Source: Streptomyces oceani (GTDB taxonomy: Bacteria > Actinomycetota > Actinomycetes > Streptomycetales > Streptomycetaceae). Taken from it: a DNA stretch of 64,000 nucleotides. Below are positions 17,588-25,490 of this stretch, in pieces. The position numbers and the translations under genes are program-made. Position 1 is the stretch's first letter. Each line of letters opens with the position of its first letter. The notes beneath the pieces are model-generated. The model saw only the letters and a list, made by a program, of their open reading frames with translations, was not told the origin of the DNA and did no database searches. Location of the stretch: the NCBI RefSeq assembly GCF_001751245.1, contig NZ_LJGU01000115.1:31447-95446 (forward strand), given 5' to 3'.

Positions 17588-18511
17588 ATGAACCTCCGAC
17601 GGACCCTTAATTCCACCCTGCGCAAGACCACCGGTCTGGAGCTCAGGCAAGCCCTCGCGCAGCCGGAATCACCGGCGTCGAAGAAACCCCCGGAGAAGAA
17701 GGCCGAGGCACCCAGCCGGCCCAAGCCCGTCGCCTTCCGACCTCCCACCGACCCGGAGGTTGACCGGCTACTCAAACAGCCGGTGTTCATCATGTCACCC
17801 GTTCGCTCCGGCTCCACCCTGCTGCGGGTGCTGCTCAACGGCCACTCCCAGCTGCACTCTCCGCACGAACTCCACATCCGGCGCCTGACCGTGGGCCACT
17901 CGACCCAGCTGGCCAAGAGGTCCATGGAGGAACTCGACCTGGACTCCGCGGACCTGGAGCACCTGCTCTGGGACCGCGTCATGCACCGCGAGGTGGTGAA
18001 GAGCGGCAAGGAGTTCATCGTCGAGAAGACGCCGAGCAACGCCTTCGCCTGGAAGCGCATCGCCGCCTGCTGGCCGGACGCCCGGTTCGTCTTCCTACTG
18101 CGCCACCCGGTCTCCATCGCCCGCTCGTGGTATGAGGCGGACACCGAGAAGCGCACCCCGGAGTCCGCCGCCGAGGACGCGCTGCGCTACATGAAGGCGG
18201 TCGAGCGGGCTCGCAAGGGTCTTTCCGGGCACACCGTGCGGTACGAGGAGCTGACCGCCGACCCGGAGGACTCGATCCAGCAGATCTGTGCCTTCCTGGG
18301 CGTGAAGTTCGAGCAGGACATGCTGTCGTACGGCCCGCGTGGTGACGAGGACCTGAAGAAGGGCCTGGGCGACTGGCGGGACAAGATCCGCAGTGGTTCC
18401 GTGCAGCCGGGTCGGGAGCTGCCGACCGCCGAGGAGATCCCGGCCGTCCTTCGGGAGATCAGCGAGTCCTGGGGATACCTTGATGAGCGGGCGGACGCGA
18501 AGTCCGAATGA
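17588..18511 (+). CDS. PAPS-dependent sulfotransferase
   Basis: A 307-residue sulfotransferase. The 5'-phosphosulfate loop is PVRSGSTLL (residues 71-79), the 3'-phosphate motif is LLRHPVSIARSW (about 175-186), and VEKTPSNAFAWKRI lies between, as in the sulfotransferase_3 group that acts on glycans or glycolipids. An approximately 50-residue Lys/Pro-rich N-terminal extension precedes the domain. No signal peptide is seen, so it is cytosolic. It leads an operon with an unknown protein, a GT4 glycosyltransferase and cysD, which suggests synthesis and sulfation of a glycoconjugate using locally boosted activated sulfate. Confidence 0.92.
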   Translation: MNLRRTLNSTLRKTTGLELRQALAQPESPASKKPPEKKAEAPSRPKPVAFRPPTDPEVDRLLKQPVFIMSPVRSGSTLLRVLLNGHSQLHSPHELHIRRLTVGHSTQLAKRSMEELDLDSADLEHLLWDRVMHREVVKSGKEFIVEKTPSNAFAWKRIAACWPDARFVFLLRHPVSIARSWYEADTEKRTPESAAEDALRYMKAVERARKGLSGHTVRYEELTADPEDSIQQICAFLGVKFEQDMLSYGPRGDEDLKKGLGDWRDKIRSGSVQPGRELPTAEEIPAVLREISESWGYLDERADAKSE

Positions 18512-18984
18512 CACCACACGCCGAACTCGAACAGGTATGGCCCAGAGACGGCCGCATCCGGCTGGTGGGCCGGCTGCACGAGCACATCCCGGGGGAGACG
18601 GCTGAGCGGTGGCGACTGCTGCTGGTGCTCCGGGACCAGGAGGACCAGCGGCTAAGTTACGACACCACGCTGGACGGGACGCGGTTCGAGGTGTCGTTCC
18701 CGGTGGACGACCTCGCCCTGGACGGACTCGCCGACGCGACCTGGGACCTGCATCTGGAACCAGGCACCGGCACTCCCCCACGGCTGCGTGTCGGTCGCCA
18801 GCTCGACGACATCCGGGGCAAGAAGAAGATCATGGTCTATCCGGCCCAGTCGGTCACGAGCGACGAGGACGCGACCGTGGTCCGCCCCTTCTACACTGTC
18901 AAGGACAACCTGTCGGTCGAATGCCTGCCCGGTGACATTCCACTGCGCCCCGGGGAGATCGAACTGCCGGAGTGGATCGGCTGA
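18508..18984 (+). CDS. Conserved-type protein of the sulfotransferase operon, unknown function
   Basis: A 158-residue soluble protein that I cannot assign. It begins in a 4-bp overlap with the sulfotransferase stop (ATGA) and ends in a 1-bp overlap with the GT4 start (TGATG), so it is co-translated with both. Sequence features are beta-rich: alternating hydrophobic strands (LRLVGRLHEHIP, WRLLLVLRDQED, FEVSFPVDDL) and a late FYTVKDNLSVECL segment, consistent with a beta-sandwich similar to domains found beside glycosyltransferases. A carbohydrate-binding or accessory transferase role is possible but unproved. Confidence 0.75.
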   Translation: MTPHAELEQVWPRDGRIRLVGRLHEHIPGETAERWRLLLVLRDQEDQRLSYDTTLDGTRFEVSFPVDDLALDGLADATWDLHLEPGTGTPPRLRVGRQLDDIRGKKKIMVYPAQSVTSDEDATVVRPFYTVKDNLSVECLPGDIPLRPGEIELPEWIG

Positions 18985-20174
18985 TGCGCATCGCTTATCT
19001 CCTACTACATGCCTGGGGCATGGGCGGCACCATCCGCACCGTGATGAACCAGGCCAACACCCTGGTCGCCGCGGGACACGAGGTGGAACTCGTCAGCGCC
19101 GTACGGCACCGGGACGAGGTCCGGTTCCCGCTCGACCCCCGGGTGCGGGTCACCGCGCTCACCGACAGCCGCGGTGCGAGCGCGCCCACCGTGGCGGCCA
19201 CGCCGAGCGACGGCCAGTCCGACAAGCCCAAGGAGGACGCACCGCTCCACATCCCGCGCGGCGAGTTCGGCTACCGGTACTTCAACCGGCACCTGGAAGA
19301 CGCCATCATGGCCTACTGCAGTGGCGTGCGGGACATCGACGTGCTCGTCTCCACTCGTCCCGGTCTGAACTTCCTCGTCGCGCGGTCCGCGCCGAAGAGC
19401 ATCGTGCGCGTGGCACAGGAGCACATGAACCTCTCGGTGCACCGGCCGGACGTACGAAAGTCCATCAAGGACTACTACCCGAAGTTCGACGCCGTGGCCG
19501 TCCTCACCCACCGGGACCGGGAGGACTACGGCGAGCTGCTGCCGAAGGCCCGTATCCTGCGCATCCCCAACGCCGTGCACGAGATCGAGCCGAGATCCGT
19601 CGACTACGACTCGAAGATCGTGTCGGCGGCGGGCCGGCTCGCCCCGCAGAAGGGTTTCGACATGCTGCTCCCGGCCTTCCAGAAGGTCGCCGAGCGGCAT
19701 CCGGACAGCCAGTTGCGGATCTACGGCGGCGGGGAGAAGAAGGCCGAGCTGCGGGAGCAGATCGAGAAGCTGCACTTGTACAACCACGTCTATCTCATGG
19801 GACACACCTCCCAGTTGGACAAGGAACTGGCCAAGTCCTCCGTGTACGTCCTCAGTTCCCGATTCGAGGGCCTGCCGATGGTGATGATCGAGGCCATGAC
19901 GCACGGCCTGTGCGTCGTCAGTTTCGACTGTCCGACGGGCCCCGCGGACGTACTCACCGACGGCCAGGAAGGGCTGCTCGTGCCGGCGGAGGACGTCGAC
20001 GCGCTGGCGGACGCGCTGTGCACGGTGCTGGACGACGCGGACCTGCGGCGGCGGATGGGCGGGACGGCACGGGAGAGCGCCCGCGACTACGCCCCCGCCG
20101 CGGTGCACCCGCAGTGGGAGAAGCTGTTCGAGGAACTCCTCGCCGAGCGGGGCACGAAGGCGGGGCAGCGATGA
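18984..20174 (+). CDS. Family 4 glycosyltransferase
   Basis: A 396-residue GT-B glycosyltransferase. The N-terminal domain starts MRIAYLL and has GMGGTIRTVMNQANTL for acceptor or nucleotide loop contacts; the C-terminal donor domain has SAAGRLAPQKGFDML, the SSRFEGLPMVMIEAM motif (EX7E type) and a glycine-rich DGQEGLLVPAED. ATG 18984 is chosen over GTG 18972 because of the TGATG junction. Its stop overlaps the cysD start by 4 bp. It probably builds the glycan that is then sulfated. Confidence 0.92.
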   Translation: MRIAYLLLHAWGMGGTIRTVMNQANTLVAAGHEVELVSAVRHRDEVRFPLDPRVRVTALTDSRGASAPTVAATPSDGQSDKPKEDAPLHIPRGEFGYRYFNRHLEDAIMAYCSGVRDIDVLVSTRPGLNFLVARSAPKSIVRVAQEHMNLSVHRPDVRKSIKDYYPKFDAVAVLTHRDREDYGELLPKARILRIPNAVHEIEPRSVDYDSKIVSAAGRLAPQKGFDMLLPAFQKVAERHPDSQLRIYGGGEKKAELREQIEKLHLYNHVYLMGHTSQLDKELAKSSVYVLSSRFEGLPMVMIEAMTHGLCVVSFDCPTGPADVLTDGQEGLLVPAEDVDALADALCTVLDDADLRRRMGGTARESARDYAPAAVHPQWEKLFEELLAERGTKAGQR

Positions 20175-21106
20175 CCGGTCCGGAGCAACTGCCCGAAACA
20201 CCGTACGAGCCGTACGCGTTGGCGCATCTGGATGCGTTGGAGTCGGAGGCGGTGCACATCTTCCGGGAGGTGGCCGGGGAGTTCGAGCGGCCGGTGATCC
20301 TCTACTCCGGTGGCAAGGACTCCATCGTGATGCTCCATCTGGCGCTGAAGGCGTTCGCCCCCGCGCCCGTGCCCTTCGCCCTGCTGCACGTGGACACCGG
20401 ACACAACTTCCCCGAGGTCCTCCACCACCGGGACACCGAGGTCGCCCGGCACGGCCTGCGCCTGCACGTGGCCTCCGTCCAGGAGTACATCGACGACGGA
20501 CGACTACGCGAACGCCCCGACGGCACCCGCAACCCCCTACAGACCACGCCCCTGCTGGAAGCCATCAACGGCAACCGCTTCGACGCCGTCTTCGGCGGCG
20601 GACGCCGCGACGAGGAGAAGGCCCGCGCCAAGGAACGCGTCTTCTCCCTGCGCGACGAGTTCGGCGGCTGGAACCCACGCCGCCAACGCCCCGAACTGTG
20701 GCAGCTCTACAACGGCCGCCACGCCCCCGGCGAACACGTCCGCGTCTTCCCGCTGTCCAACTGGACCGAACTGGACGTGTGGCAGTACATCGCCCGGGAG
20801 GACATCAACCTGCCCGCCATCTACTACGCCCACCAGCGCGAGGTCTTCTCCCGCGACGGCATGTGGCTCTCCCCCGGCCACTGGGGCGGACCCGGCGAGG
20901 ACGAACCACTCGAGAAGCGCCGGGTGCGCTACCGCACCGTCGGCGACATGTCCTGCACCGGAGCCGTCGACTCCGACGCCGACACCATCGAGAAGGTCAT
21001 CACCGAGATCACCGCCTCCCGCCTGACCGAACGCGGCGCCACCCGCGCCGACGACAAACTCTCCGAGGCCGCCATGGAAGACCGCAAGCGCGAGGGATAC
21101 TTCTGA
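20171..21106 (+). CDS. cysD: Sulfate adenylyltransferase subunit 2 (CysD)
   Basis: A 311-residue ATP sulfurylase small subunit. The PP-loop SGGKDSIVML (about residues 55-64) binds ATP pyrophosphate; VDTGHNFPEVL, FGGGRRDEEKARAKERVFS and PLSNWTELDVWQYI are diagnostic of CysD, and RYRTVGDMSCTGAV near the end completes the family pattern. It normally works with the GTPase CysN to make APS. Neither cysN nor cysC follows; a strong terminator comes 2 bp after the stop. The protein must pair with a CysN encoded elsewhere, or the operon has lost its partner. Confidence 0.95.
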   Translation: MTGPEQLPETPYEPYALAHLDALESEAVHIFREVAGEFERPVILYSGGKDSIVMLHLALKAFAPAPVPFALLHVDTGHNFPEVLHHRDTEVARHGLRLHVASVQEYIDDGRLRERPDGTRNPLQTTPLLEAINGNRFDAVFGGGRRDEEKARAKERVFSLRDEFGGWNPRRQRPELWQLYNGRHAPGEHVRVFPLSNWTELDVWQYIAREDINLPAIYYAHQREVFSRDGMWLSPGHWGGPGEDEPLEKRRVRYRTVGDMSCTGAVDSDADTIEKVITEITASRLTERGATRADDKLSEAAMEDRKREGYF

Positions 21107-21108
21107 CG

Positions 21109-21158
21109 GGCGAGGGGCGAACTCACTCCCGCCTGGGGAAGTGAGTTCGCCCCTCGCC
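21109..21158. terminator. Bidirectional terminator hairpin
   Basis: A perfect 19-bp inverted repeat (left arm 21109-21127, right arm 21140-21158) with a 12-nt loop sits between the convergent cysD and ABC permease genes; the right arm ends at the permease stop codon (21159). The stability and position indicate a terminator serving both operons. Confidence 0.92.
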
Positions 21159-21974
21159 TCACTTCAGACCCGTCAGCGCGATGCCTCGCACGAAGTAGCG
21201 CTGGCTGAAGATGAGGATCAACGCGGTCGGGACGAACATCAGCACCGAGCCGGCCGCGGTCAGGTGCCAGAGCGTGAAGTGCTCCTGGTTGAAGAGGGTG
21301 AGCCCGACCGGGATCGTCCGCATGTCCTCGGTGGTGGTCGCCACCAGCGGCCACAGGAACTCGTTCCACTGGAAGACGAAGGTGAACAGTCCGAGCACCG
21401 CCATCGCCGGTTTCGCCTGCGGCAGCACGATCCGCCAGTAGATGCCGAACTCCGAGGCGCCGTCCACCCGGGCGGCGTGGATGAGGTCGTCCGGAATGGG
21501 CTGCATGAACTGCCGCATCAGGAAGATGCCGAAGCCGTCCATCAGGAACGGCAGGATGAGCGCCTGATAGCTGTTCAGCCAGCCCATGTTGGACATCATC
21601 ACGTAGAGCGGGATCATCCGGACGAACAGGGGGATCATCAGGGTCGCCAGGATGGCGTAGAACAGCGTGTCGCGCAGCGGGAAGTCGAACTTCGCGAAGA
21701 CGTAGCCCACCAGCGGGTCGAAGACCAGGTGGGCCACGGTGATGCCGCCCGCCACGACGAGGCTGTTGAGGATGAAGTCACCGAACGGCGCCTGCTCGAA
21801 GAGCGTCGCGTAGTTCCCCCACTGCGGCGACTCGGGCAGCAGCACCGCCTCCCCGGACAGGGTCTCGCCCTCGGTCTGTAGGGACAGCGCGACCATGTAG
21901 AGCAGTGGTACGACGGTCAGCGCGCTGGCTCCCAGCAGCAACACGTAGATGGTGATCCGCACACCGCGGGTCAT
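21159..21974 (-). CDS. Carbohydrate ABC transporter permease (MalG type)
   Basis: A 271-residue inner-membrane permease with six hydrophobic helices and the EAA loop (HAARVDGASEFGIYWRIVLPQ, interrupted here by wobble from the consensus) near residues 180-200 that docks the ATPase. The start ATG 21974 overlaps the upstream permease stop by one base (TGATG), which excludes the longer frame reaching 22481. It is the last gene of a binding protein-permease-permease operon. Confidence 0.93.
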   Translation of the reverse strand: MTRGVRITIYVLLLGASALTVVPLLYMVALSLQTEGETLSGEAVLLPESPQWGNYATLFEQAPFGDFILNSLVVAGGITVAHLVFDPLVGYVFAKFDFPLRDTLFYAILATLMIPLFVRMIPLYVMMSNMGWLNSYQALILPFLMDGFGIFLMRQFMQPIPDDLIHAARVDGASEFGIYWRIVLPQAKPAMAVLGLFTFVFQWNEFLWPLVATTTEDMRTIPVGLTLFNQEHFTLWHLTAAGSVLMFVPTALILIFSQRYFVRGIALTGLK

Positions 21975-22879
21975 CAGTACTGCACCTCCCGACGCCGTCC
22001 GGCACGCAGTTGCAGGGCGGTGAACACCATGATCACGATGAGCAGCAGCACCGACAACGCCGAGGAGTAGCCGAAGTCCCGGCTGTCGAAGGCGACGTTG
22101 AAGATGTGGAAGACGATCAGGTCGGAGCTGTTGGCCGGGCCGCCGTTGGTGATGATGTACGCCTGGCCGAAGGCCTGCAGCCCGGTGATGACGGACATCA
22201 CGGTGACGAACAGCGTCGTCGGGGTGAGCAGCGGCAGCGTGATACGCCAGAACCGTTGCGCCGTGCTGGCGCCGTCGACGTACGCCGCCTCGTAGTACAC
22301 CTCGGGGATCCCCTGCAGACCCGCCAGGAAGAGGATCATGGTGTATCCGGCGATCTGCCACACGGTGACCACGGTGATGGTGGCCAGCGGGTTGGTGTTC
22401 AGCCACTGCTGGGTGGGCAGACCGAGCTCCTCCAGCAGCCGGTTCAGGATGCCCAGGTGCGGATGCAGGATGTTGCGCCACAGCAGACCGACCACGGCCA
22501 CCGAGGTGAGGTACGGCACCAGCAGCGCCAGTCGGAAGGCCGTACGCCCCCGCAGCGGGCGGTTCACCAGCAGCGCGAGGCCCAGTCCGAAGACGATCGC
22601 GCCGAGGGTCGTGCCGAGGGCGAAGAACAGCGTGATGGTGAAGGAGTTGCGTGCCGCCGGGTCGTCGAACGCCCTCTCGTAGTTGCCGAGACCGTTGAAC
22701 TCGTCGGCCTGCGGTCCGGTGTGCAGGCTGGTGTTCACGATGTCCGCGATCGGCATGTAGTAGAACACCGCGAAGAAGATCAGCGCGGGCGTGAGGAAGA
22801 GGTACGCGGTCCGGATCTGGCGTCCTCTGAGGGTGCGCGGACGTCTCCGGGCGAAGCGACCGGGTAGCTGCACCGCCAT
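21974..22879 (-). CDS. Carbohydrate ABC transporter permease (MalF type)
   Basis: A 301-residue permease with six helices and the EAA loop AAYVDGASTAQRFWRITLP near residues 205-223. An Arg-rich cytoplasmic N-terminus precedes the first helix. It starts 4 bp after the binding-protein stop and is coupled to the second permease. No ATPase gene is present; sugar importers of this kind in streptomycetes commonly share the MsiK ATPase. Confidence 0.93.
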   Translation of the reverse strand: MAVQLPGRFARRRPRTLRGRQIRTAYLFLTPALIFFAVFYYMPIADIVNTSLHTGPQADEFNGLGNYERAFDDPAARNSFTITLFFALGTTLGAIVFGLGLALLVNRPLRGRTAFRLALLVPYLTSVAVVGLLWRNILHPHLGILNRLLEELGLPTQQWLNTNPLATITVVTVWQIAGYTMILFLAGLQGIPEVYYEAAYVDGASTAQRFWRITLPLLTPTTLFVTVMSVITGLQAFGQAYIITNGGPANSSDLIVFHIFNVAFDSRDFGYSSALSVLLLIVIMVFTALQLRAGRRREVQY

Positions 22880-22883
22880 ACCG

Positions 22884-24182
22884 CTACCCCTCGATCAGCT
22901 TGCGGCCGGCGTCGACGTACTTCTCGTACGCCTCCTCGACCGGTTTCCGCTCCATGATGACGCCCTGGTAGAGAACCTTGAAAAGCTCGCCGGAGAGTTC
23001 CCCGTAATGCCCGGTCAGATACAGGTCCTCGTAGGCGTCCTCGGCGTACGTCAATCCCTCCGCGAAGGCGTTGGCCACCGGATCGTTCTGCACCACCGGG
23101 TCCTTCGCCCAGGACTTTCGGGGCATCAGCATGCCTTCCTTCTTGGTGACGGCGATTTCCGTGCTGAGCTGGGTGAGGCGCTTGATCAGGTCCCAGGCGA
23201 GATCGGGGTTCTTCGCCTTGGCCGGGATCAGCAGGCTGCTCCCGGCGAGGATCGTGGACTGCTTCTCCTTCCTCGGCACCTGTGCGACGCCGAGTTCGAG
23301 CTCCGGGCTGCTCGCCCGGATCGGCTCCAGGTCCCACGGCCCGGAGACGATCATCGCCACGCGCTCGGCGGACAGCAGCTTCTGCGGCCCCGAGTAGTCC
23401 GTGCTGGGCACCGGCACCGGCGAGATCTTGTGCTTGTGCACCAGGTCGGCCTGGAACTGGAGGGCTTCCAGGGTCGCCGAGCGCGGGATGAGCAGGTCCT
23501 TCGTCTTCGGGTCGTAGTGCCGTACGCCGTTCTGCAGCAGCCATGGCCAGGCGTAGGTGTAGTCCTGGTTGAGGGCGAGGGCGTGCACGTCTCCCCGCGT
23601 CAGCTCCTTCCCGACGCTCACCACCTCGTCCCAGGTGGTGGGGGGTCGGACGTTCGCCTCCCGGAACATCCTCTTGTTGTAGAGCAGCAGGCTGCACGTC
23701 TGGTGCAGCTGTATTCCGTAGGTGTCGCCCTCGTGCGTGTTCCGCTTGATCGTCGCGTCCTGCCAGTCGTCCGGGTAGCCGATGTCGGCGCCGTCCCGCT
23801 CGACGTACTTCTGCAGGTTGAGCGCGTTCCCGCTCAACGCGAACTCCTGAACCCAGGAGGTGTTCTCCAGCAGGTCCGGAACGTTCCCCGAGGCGAAGTC
23901 GGCGAGAATGCGGGTACGCATGTCCGGCCACTGGTACTTCTGCATGCGGACCCTGACGCCGTGTTCCTTCTCGAAAGCGGCGATGACCTTCCGGTAGGCC
24001 GCGTAATCATGCCCCGCGTTCCAGTACACGCTGACCGTGCCGCTTCCCCCGCTGCCCCCGGCCCCCCCGGCCTCCGGCGCCCCCGATCCGCAGGCGGACA
24101 ACGGCACGGCCGCCGCGGCGCCTCCCGCCAGGCCCATGAGTCTGCGCCGGGACAGCGGTTCCGTGGAACCGTATTCGGGCAT
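22884..24182 (-). CDS. Extracellular sugar-binding lipoprotein (Tat-type signal)
   Basis: A 432-residue family 1 solute-binding protein. The signal has a twin-arginine pattern (SRRRLMG), a hydrophobic Ala/Gly stretch and a lipobox (LSAC at about residue 31), so it is likely a Tat-exported lipoprotein. The mature sequence begins VSVYWNAGHDYAAYRKVI with a CubE/GacH-like lobe, and includes DLLENTSWVQEF and MIVSGPWDLEPI. It heads the ABC operon. The ligand is unknown. A small inverted repeat (GACGC-2-GCGTC) lies 15-26 bp upstream of the ATG. Confidence 0.9.
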   Translation of the reverse strand: MPEYGSTEPLSRRRLMGLAGGAAAAVPLSACGSGAPEAGGAGGSGGSGTVSVYWNAGHDYAAYRKVIAAFEKEHGVRVRMQKYQWPDMRTRILADFASGNVPDLLENTSWVQEFALSGNALNLQKYVERDGADIGYPDDWQDATIKRNTHEGDTYGIQLHQTCSLLLYNKRMFREANVRPPTTWDEVVSVGKELTRGDVHALALNQDYTYAWPWLLQNGVRHYDPKTKDLLIPRSATLEALQFQADLVHKHKISPVPVPSTDYSGPQKLLSAERVAMIVSGPWDLEPIRASSPELELGVAQVPRKEKQSTILAGSSLLIPAKAKNPDLAWDLIKRLTQLSTEIAVTKKEGMLMPRKSWAKDPVVQNDPVANAFAEGLTYAEDAYEDLYLTGHYGELSGELFKVLYQGVIMERKPVEEAYEKYVDAGRKLIEG

Positions 24183-24196
24183 CGATCACTCCTCTC

Positions 24197-24208
24197 GACG
24201 CTTGCGTC
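24197..24208. promoter_or_regulatory. Small inverted repeat upstream of the sugar ABC operon
   Basis: GACGC-TT-GCGTC forms a perfect 5-bp inverted repeat 15 bp upstream of the binding-protein ATG. On the minus strand a TTGACG box lies further upstream. It may be a repressor site, but its two-base centre differs from the CG centre usual in LacI-family operators. Confidence 0.3.
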
Positions 24209-24334
24209 CTCGCACAGCCGAGTCCCTATTGCCGCCCTGGCACTGTCGCTCCGTCAACCTGTGTGCACCACTTGATCCCCCACACGTGTGCGGCGGGCCG
24301 GTACGGGCATGCACCAGCACCCGTGTGCCGGCGG

Positions 24335-25384
24335 TCACCGCACGGCACCCAGCGGCGCCTTGGCGAAGCTCTCCATCCCGGCCTCGAACCCCACCCTCGG
24401 CCGCCAACCGAGCCGCTCGCGCAGCCCGCGGGAGTCGGCGGTGATGTGCCGTACGTCGCCCAGCCGGTACTCCCCCGTCACCACCGGTTCCGGACCGCCG
24501 TACGCCCGGGCCAGCGCGCTGGCCATCTCCCGGATGGTGTGCGGCTCCCCGCTGCCGGTGTTGTACGCCCGCAGCTCCCCGGCCGGTTGCGCGGCCTGCG
24601 CCAGTGCCTCCAGGGCGGTGACGTTCGCCGCCGCCACGTCGGTGACGTGTACGAAGTCCCGCCGCTGCGCCCCGTCCTCGTACACCCGGGGAGCCTCGCC
24701 GCGCTCCAGCGCGGAGCGGAAGAACGAGGCGACACCGGCGTACGGGGTGTCCCGGGGCATCCGCTCGCCGTACACGTTGTGGTAGCGCAGGCTGATCGCA
24801 CGGCCGCCGGTGGCGCGGGCCCAGGCGGCTGCCAGGTGTTCCTGGGCCAGCTTGGTGGTGGCGTACACGTTCCTCGGGTCACAGGGCGCGTCCTCCCCCA
24901 CCAGACCGGGTTCCAGGGCGGCGGCGCAGTGCGGGCAGGGCGGGTCGAAACGGCCGCCGTCCAGGTCCGCCCGCTCGCGTGGCCCGGGGCGTACGACACC
25001 GTGCGTGGGGCAGACGTAGCGGCCCTCGCCGTAGACGACCATCGAGCCGGCGAGCACCAGCGGAGGCGGCACGGACCCGCGGGCCATCTGGCTCAGCAGC
25101 ACGGCGGTGCCCAGGTCGTTGTCGCTCACGTAGCCGGCGGCGTCCTCAAAGCCCTTGCCCAGTCCCACTCGGGCCGCCTGGTGGCATACGGCGTCCACGC
25201 CCACCAGCGCCCTCGCGACGGTCTCGGCGTCCCGCACGTCGCCGCGCACCTCGGTCGTGACCACGCTGCCTGGTCGCTCGGCAGGCGTGATGTCCAGCGA
25301 CACGACCTCGTGCCCCGCCGACTCGAGCGCTTCCACGATGTGCGAGCCGATGAAGCCGGCTCCTCCGGTGACCAGTATCCGCAT
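24335..25384 (-). CDS. NAD-dependent epimerase/dehydratase with a Cys/His insertion
   Basis: A 349-residue extended short-chain dehydrogenase. The Rossmann motif is VTGGAGFIGSHIVEAL (residues 5-20); the catalytic region is a Ser-Met (SMVVYGEGRY) and YATTKLAQE (YXXXK). Between the catalytic serine and tyrosine is an insertion with CPTHG and CPHC, able to bind zinc, as in dTDP-rhamnose 4-epimerase-like enzymes of actinobacteria. It acts on a nucleotide sugar in the cytosol. It stands alone between the ABC operon and a divergent thiolase. Confidence 0.9.
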   Translation of the reverse strand: MRILVTGGAGFIGSHIVEALESAGHEVVSLDITPAERPGSVVTTEVRGDVRDAETVARALVGVDAVCHQAARVGLGKGFEDAAGYVSDNDLGTAVLLSQMARGSVPPPLVLAGSMVVYGEGRYVCPTHGVVRPGPRERADLDGGRFDPPCPHCAAALEPGLVGEDAPCDPRNVYATTKLAQEHLAAAWARATGGRAISLRYHNVYGERMPRDTPYAGVASFFRSALERGEAPRVYEDGAQRRDFVHVTDVAAANVTALEALAQAAQPAGELRAYNTGSGEPHTIREMASALARAYGGPEPVVTGEYRLGDVRHITADSRGLRERLGWRPRVGFEAGMESFAKAPLGAVR

Positions 25385-25490
25385 GTGACCACGCTAGGCG
25401 CGGGCGTGGTCAGGGCGGCGATGCCGCTCCGTGCCGTCAGTGATCCGTAAGGTCTGGTCACCGCCCCCGGCTGCTGCCACGATCGGTGCC

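Noticed and set aside
21975..22481. Upstream extension of the second permease frame
   Set aside because: The extension overlaps the first permease in another frame; the TGATG junction at 21972-21976 sets the true start.
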